This document shows positions 11,760-23,532 of a stretch of 64,000 nucleotides of DNA, piece by piece. The stretch comes from Dillenia suffruticosa (taxonomy: Eukaryota > Streptophyta > Magnoliopsida > Dilleniales > Dilleniaceae), in the NCBI GenBank assembly GCA_033439265.1, contig JAVTVX010000024.1, positions 1,922,001 to 1,986,000 of the forward strand, written 5' to 3'. The notes beneath the pieces were generated by a model. It searched no databases. It saw nothing but the letters and a program-made list of their open reading frames with translations, and was not told the origin of the DNA. How positions within the stretch are numbered: the first letter of the stretch is position 1; each line of letters opens with the position of its first letter. Position numbers and translations under genes: made by a program.

Positions 11760-13960
11760 ACAAGAAAACAGCAATAAATACCAAAAAACAATAATTTGTA
11801 AAATAAAGGAAATATATAAATATAAAAAATATAAAAATTTTTATATAAATATTAATTATTTTATGAAAATAATAAAATAATTATATTTTATAATAAAAAT
11901 TTAAAATGTTCAAATATATAATTATTAATTATAAGAAAAATAAAATCAAATAAGTAAATAATTTATTAAATATGAAAAAAGTGTAAATATAAAAACATAA
12001 ATATTTTTATATAAATATTAATTAATTTAATATATTGAAATTTTTTGAAATCGGAAAAATAATCGTGGGCTCTAATACTTTTGGTGTTATTGTTGAAAAT
12101 ATTTCTTTTAATGTTTATTAGGAGGTCTGCAAATGTGATTTCTACCTATGAAATTTTATACTTCTTAACAAATAATTTTTATTTCAAATAAAAAATATGA
12201 CAAATGTTGGAAAAAAAAAAAAAAAAAAACAAGTTGAACTAATTTTCCAACAAATGGATCCAAACTCTGGCCTTGATATGCCCAAGGTTTCAAATTAGAA
12301 TCCGATACCTTTAGTTTGGTGGGTAAAAGAATAGTAATCAAATCAGATTACGGTTCTTGTTCTGATTCTAAGATTGATAGTTTCAATCCGATTTCAATTC
12401 TATAATCAAATGATTCTGATTTGATACAAATCTAATTTGATTTCTCTTTCTATGAATTGTGTATGTTTTTTTTTTCTTTTAATATTTTTATGATTTTATT
12501 CTTAATTCTAATTTCATAATTTTTTAAATATTTCGATTTGGTTCAAGAAAAAGGAAACCGAAATTGAATTAATAATTTTGTATTTTAGTTTCAAAATTAA
12601 ACTGGGATTGTTTTAGAAAGTGTAAGTTCAATTCAGAATCAAAATCTTGAACCGAGGAAAACCATGTTTTTTCTTATTTCATTTTTTAATTATATAAATG
12701 CACTCTCGCTTTCGAAGCCTAAATTCTTCCATTTACGGCCGGAAAAGTTTAAAAAGTTTGGAAAATTTACTATTTTTCCTGACTTGTCTCATCGAAGTCA
12801 AATCATTAAGGTTGTGAACAAAGAAAATACCTTAATGAAGCAAAGGATCATTCAAGTTAATACCTAATAGGCTTCAATTTACTCGAATCCGCCGTTAATA
12901 AAAAGAGACTCGGGATGCATAGGACATCTTTTCTCAAACAAGAATCAGCAGGAGCAGCCCTTCAACTTTTCCTCTGAGAACAAAGATGATGAGGTGACAT
13001 CTCGACTTTGAACAGCATGTTTGTCCTGTTTGACTATGCCTATATTCATTTCGTCGTATCAATGTTGGGTTGTCCGTTTTGTTTTGTGTTAAATAAGGTT
13101 ATAAATTTAGGGTCAATTTTTTTTTGATTAAATTCATCTTTGAGTTCCAATTTTTTTTTGTGTATTATTCGAACCTTTTGTTTTCAAATTTGCATTCTCA
13201 TCGGTCATTTGCATAAATCTATTAGTAAATAGTTAGATATTTAAATTTTTATTCTCAATTTCTTTAGGTGTTTTTAATACTTCTCTTGATACATGTGTCC
13301 TTCTAACCTGTTTGTTTCATGATACGACGATTATGAAAGTTTAGATACAATATATTTATAAATTTTAAAGTTATGATTTTAAAAAGACAGATATTATAAT
13401 TTTTAAAAATCATATGCATAATTTTTTCACAAAATTAAGGGAATCCCCACGTTTGGCCCCTTAAATTTGGGGTTTGTTTCTCTGTTTAGTATTGATGGGA
13501 GATTATAATGAAATTATTTTTAATAAATCATTCGTATTTAATAATTACGTTAAATTTAATTAGATTTGATTTGAATTAGTTTAGATTTTCTTTTTATGTA
13601 TAAAATTTAAATATAAAACTTTATTTAAGATGTACTGATATCTACCAAACTTGATTGTAATGCAATATTGGAGGTGACTAAGTCATCATCATCCAAGATT
13701 AGGACTCCGCATGAGGAGTTACTTTTCGGGTGTAAGTATTGGATACACCTAAGTATTAAATGATTCCACGTCAAGTCCAGCTATGTCATACTCATTCAAT
13801 TTTAGGAACATTTAAAACATGCATAAATAAATAACGCAAATAAGGATTTCTTTCCCGGTAATTAGCCTTGGATTTTGCCGACACTTGAGGCAAAACAAAA
13901 ATCAATAAAAAGCTTGCCTAATTTAAAAATTTTGGTTTTCAAATTATATTATTCTCTGGC
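11760..13960. other. Intergenic, AT-rich
   Basis: No gene or clear element is seen. The stretch is AT-rich with an A run at about 12209-12228 and a SINE-like reverse block around 13490-13640. Open frames here are short and unrecognised. Confidence 0.5.
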
Positions 13961-14033
13961 GTTGAAAATTTGACCGACAGAACAAAAATTATCAATACCT
14001 CAACGTTTCTGACAAGTGGAATTGCCTATCAAG

Positions 14034-14412
14034 CTCTCTCCCTCTCTCCCTCTCTCCCTCTCTCCATATCTTTTTTTTCTGTCTATCACCGACCCACGGG
14101 TGGTGGCTGTCTGGTGACCACTCTTCCCTGTCTTTTTGCGCTCAAAGCTACCTACGTCACGATAAAGCTCTTAATCTTAAATCCAAAATTCCATATCTGC
14201 CCTCTTCCCTCCACTCTCTCCCTCTCTCCCTCTTTCCCTCTCTCTCTCTCTGTTAATAAAAAGGCGATTTGCATTTGCATTCAAATTCCCGACTACCATA
14301 ACAAGCTCTATTTTCTCTCTTCTTTCTGCATTTACATTGCTGTGGAATTTCTAGGGTTGAGAGAGAGAGAGAGAGAGAGAGATTGATAGAGAGAGAGATT
14401 GATAGAGAGTCA
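14034..14412. repeat. CT/GA microsatellites in amine oxidase promoter and leader
   Basis: Two CTCTCTCC-type pyrimidine tracts (14034-14066 and 14212-14252) and a GA tract (14357-14412) precede the amine oxidase start. Pyrimidine patches of this kind are common in plant core promoters, and the GA tract probably lies in the transcribed leader. Confidence 0.7.
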
Positions 14413-14434
14413 AAGTGATCAGAGACTTTGCTGT

Positions 14435-14707
14435 ATGTCAGAAGATTGTTACAGTGACAATTACTACGGTGGATTCGGCGAGCTTGTTAACCCTCTTCAA
14501 TGGCCACAACTTCGGAAAAAGCGACGTCTTGTTGTCTTCCAAAATCAGCTGCCGCAACATCTAAACCTTCATCTTCTCCTCCGTCGTCGTCTCCTCCTCC
14601 ACCACCGCTCGTTAAAGCCGCTGCCGCCGCCGGGGATGTCGTTCAAGATTGGACAGCCGTCCCCGTCTCCGATTCCGACGACGATCAGATCCGCAAGAGA
14701 TCGCTGA
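14435..14707 (+). promoter_or_regulatory. Upstream ORF overlapping the amine oxidase start
   Basis: An ATG at 14435 opens a 90-codon frame starting MSEDCYSDNYYGG. It runs out of frame across the main ATG (14500) and stops at 14707. If transcribed, it would compete with the main start. Its ATG context is weaker than that of the main start (CTTCAATGGCC). It could also be chance. Confidence 0.4.
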
Positions 14708-17700
14708 TTCGTCCCGTTGAGTCCCTCACTGAACCTGCTTCAACTACTTCAACCAAAGGTACTGATACTGAATACTTATCCAAATTTTATCTATTTGCTT
14801 TGGTGTGATCGATTCATTTCGTCTCTGATCTCTATTTTAGTCTGTTTGTTCTTTAGTCTATGGCGTCAAGATCATGGGGTCTTTGTCGTAATTATCAATG
14901 ATGTGGACTGTCCAGATTAGATGTTCAACCTGACTAAAGTGATCAATTTGGTTTCTTCTTCTCAAGTCTATCTGTATGTTGAAAATATAATGTGGAGGTT
15001 CTGGAAGGAAATTGGGTTTTCTTCAATAATCATCATCCATGGTTGATGACATGCCATGAGAGTTTGTATTTCAAGGGTATTGCGGAGCAGATAAAGATGA
15101 ATTCTTTTGATTCTTCATTATATTAAATTAATAGTAAAATTGTTGTGTTTAGCAATATTAGACATTATGATCCTTGCTCGTTTCCCAGAATTTGATTATG
15201 GGGCTCCAATTGTTAATGAATTCTTCTTGAGGTTGTATAGAGTCAGACCTCAAAAAATATGGCCGGGTTCAAATAAGTTTAGTTTTCTATGTGAGATTGG
15301 TTGTCCTCTACACTAACTACTAGTATATTTTGGGACGATTTCCATGTTTTGATTCTTCATATTGTTTCTCTCAATAGCAATCCCTATTATGTTGAGGGCT
15401 CAGAGTAGCCACCCGTTGGATCCTTTATCTGCCGCTGAAATTTCGGTGGCGGTGGCTGCTGTTAGGGCAGCTGGAGCGACTCCTGAGGTAACCATTTTGC
15501 ACGTGTAGAGTGTGAATTTTTTCATCATTCACAAACATCTTTCTATTGATTTTTCTTCTCATTTTTTAGGTGAGGGACAGCATGAGGTTTGTTGAGGTGG
15601 TTTTGCTTGAGCCTGAGAAGCATGTTGTGGCATTAGCAGATGCATACTTTTTCCCTCCTTTCCAGCCATCTCTATTACCTAGGACAAAAGGTGGACCTGT
15701 GATCCCCACTAAGCTTCCTCCAAGGCAAGCTAGACTTGTCGTCTACAACAAGAAGTCAAATGAGACAAGCATTTGGGTCGTTGAATTGACAGAAGTTCAT
15801 GCAGCAACTCGAGGTGGACACCACAGGGGCAAAGTCATTTCATCCAAAGTTGTTCCAAATGTTCAGCCTCCAATGGTAATGAGTTCGATGAAATTTCCGT
15901 GTATATTCTTCTGTTTATTTTGGTCTGTTAGCGATTCAGTCATCCAAAAACTTGAAGGAATTGATTATCTTATCTTCCTTAGTAACTCATAGAACCATGT
16001 GTTTGTATATCAATATAACTGTCCAATTCATTGTTACTGCTTGGAGCTTTTAGTCTAAAGATTTTTTTATTGAACTTAACAAACCATATTGTAACATATC
16101 AAATTCTTGATTTTGAAGCGACGAACTTAATCTTCTCTTTTGCTCCCGTTTCTTGATACAGCTGATGTTCATGAATTCAATCCCATTGTTCTCTTATCTA
16201 TGGATTTCTTACATGTGCAGGACGCTACAGAATATGCTGAATGTGAAGCTCTTGTGAAGGATTATCCTCCATTTCGAGAGGCAATGAGGAAAAGGGGTAT
16301 TGAGGATATGGATCTTGTCATGGTAGACCCCTGGTAAGTTATTGCTCTTCTTTTCTTGGGGGGGGGGGAGTTAACTCTGCTTTGCTTTTATGATACGCCA
16401 TTTAGTATTATAATCTTTGGACTAATTCCTATGGTTTGGAAAATAATCTCTTTGACAGGTGTGTTGGTTATCACAGTGACGCTGATGCTCCTAGCCGCAG
16501 ACTTGCTAAACCACTCATTTTCTGCAGAACTGAGAGTGACTGCCCAATGGAGAATGGTTACGCGCGTCCTGTCGAAGGCATTCATGTACGTGTTGATATG
16601 CAAAACATGGTGGTCGTCGAATTTGAGGACCGTAAGCTTGTTCCTTTACCACCAGCTGATCCATTGAGAAATTACACCGCTGGGGAAAGTCGAGGAGGAG
16701 TTGATCGCAGTGATGTTAAACCCCTGCAAATCAGTCAGCCCGAAGGTCCAAGCTTCTGTATTAATGGGAACTTTGTTGAGTGGCAGAAGGTGCTTGATGA
16801 TCTGTATTACTTAATTAGGAGTCAGTTTTAAGGTCCACACAACTTCTAACATGTTTTCTGGTGGTTGGCAGTGGAACTTTCGTATTGGATTTACTCCAAG
16901 GGAGGGTTTGGTCATACACTCTGTGGCATATGTTGATGGTAGTAGGGGCCGGAGGCCTGTGGCTCACAGGTTAAGTTTTGTTGAGATGGTTGTCCCTTAT
17001 GGAGACCCCAATGATCCACATTATAGGAAAAATGCATTTGATGCAGGTGAAGATGGGCTTGGTAAAAATGCTCATTCACTTAAAAGGGTGAGGTTATATT
17101 TTTTCTCAACTACTTTAGGCTATGTTTCTTGAGGGCTTGTTTGATTTATTTTTCCGTGTTTAGCTACAAATGAAATGATCGCATTTGGCATCAAACTTTG
17201 TTATTGCAGGGTTGTGATTGTTTAGGCTATATCAAGTACTTTGATGCCCACTTCACAAACTTCACTGGGGGTGTTGAAACAATTGAAAATTGTGTTTGTT
17301 TGCATGAAGAGGACCATGGAATCTTATGGAAGCATCAAGATTGGAGAACAGGTTTAGCTGAAGTTCGGCGATCTAGGCGATTAACTGTGTCTTTTATATG
17401 CACAGTTGCTAATTATGAATATGGATTTTACTGGCACTTTTATCAGGTAGTTTAGTGGCCCTTGTCTTTACTCAAGCTGACATGTCTTCAGCAGTACTAC
17501 TCTATTTGTGATGATGCATATTAATTACTTTTTACCACTTTCAACACTGCTACTAAAATTTGTAATATTTCATGTTATTATATACAGGACGGGAAAATCG
17601 AGGCAGAGGTTAAGCTCACAGGTATTCTGAGCTTAGGAGCACTGCTGCCTGGGGAAGTCAGGAAGTATGGTACCACTATAGCTCCCGGTTTGTACGCACC

Positions 17701-20700
17701 AGTACATCAACACTTTTTTGTTGCTCGCATGGACATGGCTGTTGATTGTAAGCCTGGTGAAGCTTTTAATCAGGTAGAGTTCTGTGATTTTTGGAGATGT
17801 GGAATACTTTATTTCTTCTGAACAAATTTGGGGTTACACCTGCATAGCGTTGCTTAATGCTTTCCTTCAGGTGAAAATAGCTTTTCTCAGCTTGGTTGCT
17901 TTATTGCTGGAGATTCACGCTCGCTCTACTTAAGCTATTTTACTTTTTCTGGCCTTGCTAAAGATTTAAACTGTACTGATAGCAAAATTATCTTTGCCTT
18001 AACTTTATAATAAGTTTGATTCTTGGGTGTGGTTTTGCTCCAATTGCAAACTGGTTGCCACTAGTCACGATTTGGCACAATCTTGTGGCATCATGTTGTG
18101 GGTGTGTTGCCTGCTTCGGAGTCGTTCTGTTTTTCCAATTTTTACGGAGTCCCAGAAATTGTTACGTGGGGCACAAGGTTGTACCATGTTGTAAAATGAT
18201 TGAGCAGTATGGTCAAGATAGTTGACCTCTTTTGCTAAAGATTATAATAAATTTGACTGTACTGCTAATTTTCTTGCATAAGATAGCTTTCTTTGTAACA
18301 AATTTGAGCCGTTTGGATCATTGTTGTCTTTTGTTGTCACTGTCAATTTGATGTCACTCAATCTGACTTTTGACATTATAAGCTGTTTCTGGGGTTTCAC
18401 AGATTGTTGAAGTCAATGTGAAAGTGGAAGAACCTGGAAAGAATAATTTACACAACAATGCATTTTATGCTGAAGAGAAGCTGCTCAGATCTGAATTGCA
18501 AGCAATGCGTGACTGTAATCCTTTGTCTGCTCGCCACTGGATTGTGAGCTTTCTCACCTTGCTTTAAATTGCTTATGTCTTTGACATGGATAATTTCCTG
18601 AAATGTTTAAAATTTCTTGCATAATTATCATTTCTCCTCTAAATGTTTTTTTAGTTGTCATCCTTATTATCCAGCACATTCTTTAAATATGAATGTAGAT
18701 TGGTGAGTTTGTTTTACATTTTGTATTCTCAATTTTTGTTGAGCTGTGGTAATCGCAATCCATCACATTATTTGATTAGATATAATTTTCCTCCTGATTG
18801 TCTGTGATCTGTTGTTGGTCTTATGATAAGAATATTTCTTACCATCTTAATAGCAATTTTTTTGGCCTTAGGTCTAGATGTGTATTCTAAGAAACTGCCA
18901 TCATAGAGGTGGTTGAGTATCAGGGGACTTGGCCTTGATTTGAAAGGAAATGGATTTATTCTTCTTGAGCTAAAGTAGATGGAGTCAGGACTTGAAAATG
19001 TCCAAAAAAAAGTGAGAATTCATCCATGTGTCTGCTTCAAGTTAACGTGCATACAACTTGAGGCTTGCCAGAATTTGTTCTTAGATGTGGAATCTAACCA
19101 GATACACCTGAGCACGGTAACTTCACCTTTGGATTACAAAAATGTAATATCTGTTGGGATATCAGGGTGAGATAAATTGAGGGAGGATAAAAAGATAGTA
19201 GATACAGTTCTGTTGATTAGAGGACAGGTGGCTTGTACAGTTCGCTCAATGAAAATAAGTTTAGCTTTGATACCAGACTATTTTTGAAGGAGTTATGACC
19301 TCTCTGGCCCATGCATTTTTCTTTTTCAGTTCTTGACTTGGCATTGTATGCTTGGATAGTTTATATCTGGATTTTTGACGGTTGTTGACTTTTGCCAGGT
19401 TTTGTTTTGGACTAAGAAATTCATTCTCTTTAGTTGATTAAATGATCCCTTGTATATAGCATAATTCTTTTTGAAACTAGAAGTCTTATGTCTTATTTAT
19501 TCAGTGGTCCCTTCCATATGTCATTATTCATTTTTTTTTTCAACTGGAAGATCGACCTCTTATTTAGTCCCAACAAACTAAATAAAGCTTTCCTGTTGTA
19601 CCGGAGTCAAGTCCCATTCTATAATAATAAAGTAAACAAGGCGTAAAGGAGGCTTTCAATGTACAATGGATTGTTTCATTTTGTGTAGCCACTGATTTAG
19701 ATTGCCAAGATTTTGCCCGGAAAGAAGAATAGCAAGTTTATGTAGTGTTTAGCCGGTTTGCCATGAAAGAAGGAAGACCAAGGATGAGGATTCTCTCGGA
19801 TTGCAGTCTTGCTAAAAAAAAGCAGATGTTTGGGCATGTCAAAAGAAGAAAGGACTTGACTGGGAAAGTGTGGGACAACTTGTATGGCATTCATCCTGTA
19901 GGGTTCTTGATGGATACTAGGTCTTGTTTTGCCGACATGGCATGGCTGGCATCTATGAAAGGTGTTTTTCACTGTGACATCTTGTACAAATACACCCCTT
20001 AAATAAAATCAAAACTGTCAAGCGCGCTGTGACATGGCATGGTTGGCACCACTAGGTCTTGTTTTGCACTGGATAACTAGTGATGTTTCTAAACACCGTG
20101 AAGCTTGTCTTTATAACTCAGCAATAAGTATGATAGATGGCTCCATTTCTCCATTGTGTCATAACTTAGGTGAGAAACACCAGAACTGTCAATCGCACTG
20201 GGCAATTGACAGGTTACAAGCTAGTACCAGGTTCAAATTGTTTACCCTTAGCAGGTGCTGAGGCAAAATTTTTGAGAAGAGCTGCTTTCTTGAAGCACAA
20301 CCTTTGGGTAACAGCTTATGCACGAGATGAGATGTACCCTGGTGGCGAGTTCCCTAATCAGAATCCGCGAGTTGGGGAAGGATTGGCCACTTGGGTCCAG
20401 CAGAATCGACCATTGGAAGAGAATAATATTGTTCTGTGGTAAGTTCCAAATTCCTTATCACTTTCTATGTGGATGTCTCGCTGTCTGTCCATGTGGCCCT
20501 GTTGGAACGTACTGCCCATATGCTGGTGTTCATGAATGTTCATATGCTTTAAAAAGTGGATTTCTGGACATTACAGTGGACATAATTTCTACTGATCTAT
20601 TTTGGTTTTGATGGTATTGCCATCAAGACTTTTGCCCATGCCGCATCACAAGGAAGCTTGCGATTTTCGTTTTCCTTTTTTGTTCATTAAATTGTTTCTT

Positions 20701-21203
20701 TTTGTGGAATTATGTGGTTTTTCTTGCATTATATATAATCCTGTTTTGCAATCATTGCAGGTACGTATTTGGAGTGACTCACATTCCTCGTCTTGAAGAT
20801 TGGCCCGTCATGCCAGTGGAGCGGATTGGCTTTATGCTCATGGTAATGCACTTCTATCATTTCATTTCTTTGGCTGAGCATGTCTTGCCGAATTCTGTTC
20901 ACTATTTTTGCACTTGAGGACATACAGATGAGATCCATCTGTGTGGAAGCAAGACCATTGCATAATTGAGTTTCTTGTAAAAGGCTTAACTTATTGATAT
21001 ATTTGATGTCATTATATTTAGGACATGCGGAATAAAGCAATTGTAAGAATGATCTTTTTGCTCCGTTGCTTTTTATGCAGCCGCATGGATTCTTCAATTG
21101 TTCACCAGCTGTTGATGTTCCTCCGAATGCAAGTGATTTGGATCTCAAGGAGAATGGCGTAGTGGCAAAGCCGATCCCGAATGGGTTGCTTGCTAAGCTT
21201 TAA
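14500..21203 (+). CDS. CuAO3: Peroxisomal copper amine oxidase (CuAO3/zeta type), 12 exons
   Basis: Oxidises primary amines (di- and polyamines) to aminoaldehyde, NH3 and H2O2. Exons: 14500-14758, 15378-15487, 15570-15875, 16221-16333, 16459-16789, 16872-17087, 17210-17446, 17588-17773, 18403-18543, 20170-20438, 20761-20842, 21081-21203, all in phase, giving 790 aa. Visible catalytic features are the base Asp in [11 protein letters not shown] (about D430), the topaquinone precursor Tyr in [10 protein letters not shown] (about Y514), the copper ligands HQH (about 564/566) and a third His in [10 protein letters not shown] (about 752). The C-terminus LLAKL ends in AKL, a type 1 peroxisomal signal. 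The low-complexity Ser/Pro/Ala N-terminus followed by [20 protein letters not shown] matches the Arabidopsis At2g42490 type rather than apoplastic amine oxidases. Intron 9 is long (1.6 kb). The gene appears intact. Confidence 0.95.
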
Positions 21204-21476
21204 AGATATGTTGGGTTTGAATTTGCTTGCTCTGAAGCCTGTTCCAATCAACTGATGACCACACGGGCTTGACTTTCATTTTATTGTTTAAACATTTTAG
21301 TTTGTGGAAATTATTGATCATCTTTTTGTGATTTGCTAAAACGTTGTCCTTTGATGGATCCTAATCCACTTGTAAAATGAACTTCATGGGCTACCCTTTC
21401 ATGGTGAAGTCGTTCCCCCCCCCCCCTCCCCACCCAAAAAAAATGGAATATATTATACAAATTGATGTTCTGTCGT

Positions 21477-21665
21477 AAAATCTAATCATAAAATAACGGA
21501 TGGTTGATCTAATAAGTAAGAATGTTAGCTCATTTAATTAAATTTTTGGTTTAAAATTAGATAATAGAATATATTATATTGAAAAATTATTTTTTTAAAT
21601 TGGATTTGATAATAATTAATTAAATTAATTAGAATATGATTTCTTGATAATTTATAAGGTCTTTT
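21477..21665 (+). mobile_element. SINE-like relic
   Basis: A tRNA-like head (GGATGGTTGATCTAATAAGT) is followed by a GGTTTAAAATTAG block and an AATTAATTAGAATATG segment, in the order of the local SINE family. Divergence is high and the ends are unclear. Confidence 0.4.
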
Positions 21666-23046
21666 CAACTGTTGGAATCCAATTTATTATACTTGTTCCC
21701 ATTATTCAAATGATGGTGTCTTTGACCTGCGCACGTCGCCTACGGTCTGATTTTGGCCTAGTTTTTCGATCGTCAAATGTTCTTATCCCCCTTTCGGTTT
21801 AACTCAGATAAGGATAATCCTTAATCATTATCTCTTGGTTACGATAAACCTCTACTAAATATATATAACAAGAGATTAAAAAATTTAATTTTTGGTTATT
21901 TTTTTTAAGGCATTTTCTTCTATGAATTAATTTTTGCACATATATTATTTTTTAATATATATTGATGCCGTACAAAAAGGCCGATTCTTTTTTGGATGCA
22001 ATTGCTATTGATACCATATGAAAAGGCCAAATATTTAAACCACTCTTGAGCGTGATGGTGGCTGTTAATTAACCATCATTTGCAGGCATTACTCTTCTTG
22101 ATTAAACATAATTTGCAGATATGTTTTCACCTCAACCTGATTCAAAGTTAGTGCTCATAATTAGCATGAACCATAATAAACAAGACTTTCATTTTTAATT
22201 AGTTGTTAGGTTTGAAGTTATACCATGGAACCAAAAGTAATAATAATAAACACAAGGTTGTTGGATGAAATCGATAAAATTTATCTTATCAATGATAGAT
22301 AAAAATCAATTTTTATTTGGGATGGTATGAATTGGTCGAGTTATTGATACCCTTTGAATTTTATTTTAATTTATGATTTTAAATTTTTTAAATTAAAAAA
22401 TTTATATAATGTTCATATGTTTTGATTGAATCAAAGATATATACTATTTCATTAATATATAATTGATCTAGTGATTAGACACTGATATTTTTTAAATAAA
22501 GTCTCGATTTTGAATATTTTGTATAAAGAAAATAAATATCGAAAGAATTTTATTTTTAAAATTTTAATTTAATTCGAATTGAATTTATAATTTATAAAAT
22601 AATATAAATAATATTAAAAATAATCAAAATACCTCCTGTCTTGATTTGTCTACCTCTCTCAAACATTTTCTCTTTCTCATCTTTCTCTCTCTCTATACAC
22701 TCTCCAAGATAAAATGTAATCTTCAACCTTTCTCGCACCCTTTTAACCCTTTATTTTTATTTTTTATCTTCTTTTTTTCTCGTTCTCTCACTTTTCTAAT
22801 AAACATTAATAAAAGAAAACTATAACAAAGAGAAGTTTAATCATATCATTTATTAATAGAATGTAAATATTTTCAACTAATCAAAATATTGTGTGATATA
22901 CAAAATTACAAAATGAAATAAGATTTAAAGGGTGTCAACTCCATCATTAACAATTATCGGGCACTTGCGAAGAAAATTTCTATGTAGAAATTGTACCACA
23001 AATCTTTAAAAAAAATAAAAAATGAAAGAATTGAAGAAAGGGAGAA

Positions 23047-23092
23047 AGGAAGGAAGGAAGGAAGGAAGAAAGAAAGAAAGAAAGAAAGAAGA
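23047..23092. repeat. GGAA/GAAA microsatellite
   Basis: About five GGAA units pass into about six GAAA units, roughly 440 bases upstream of the ARO-type start codon. Confidence 0.9.
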
Positions 23093-23484
23093 GACGCGTG
23101 GTTGACAAACTCCATAGTCACGAGTGAGCAACAAATCTTGTAAGAAAGGAATAGAAAGAGTCAGGAACGTTCAAAAACGCACGAAGACGAATAAAAACAG
23201 TCGCGCTCACCGGCCATTTACCCAACGAAAACAACCCCTGACGCGCTCTTGATAAAACCTCTTTAGTTTCCCCAAAAGATTTAGAAAAAAGGTGCGCTTC
23301 TGATGACCTACGAACACGCGACCATGTTAGACTAGGACAATAGTATGAGAATGAGAGAGAGAGAGAGAGAGAGACAGCGAAGAAGATTGAACGAACTTTC
23401 GCAGACGAAACTTCAGAGCACATCTTCAACAACTGAAACTTTCTCAACAGCAATAGCCCAACAAAGGACTTTTATTTCATTTTT

Positions 23485-23532
23485 ATGCCTAAAACCCAAA
23501 TCATAAAAATTCTAAAAAAATCCGAGGGATGA
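23485..23532 (+). promoter_or_regulatory. uORF with stop overlapping the ARO4 start (ATGA)
   Basis: ATG at 23485 opens a 15-codon frame (MPKTQIIKILKKSEG) whose TGA (23530-23532) overlaps the main ATG (23529-23531) as ATGA. A second in-frame main ATG follows at 23532. This arrangement is known to allow coupled termination and reinitiation. Whether the transcript covers it is not shown by the sequence. Confidence 0.5.

Larger units (their letters stand above)
21204..23484. other. Intergenic between amine oxidase and ARO gene
   Basis: The amine oxidase 3' region contains a C-rich run (21415-21432). A SINE-like block follows (21477-21665; see separate entry), then AT-rich sequence, a CT-rich patch near 22660-22730 and a GGAA/GAAA microsatellite. 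No gene is recognised. Confidence 0.5.

Noticed and set aside
13970-14386. 138-aa frame before the amine oxidase gene
   Set aside because: Mostly translated CT and GA tracts of the promoter and leader; real coding begins at 14500.
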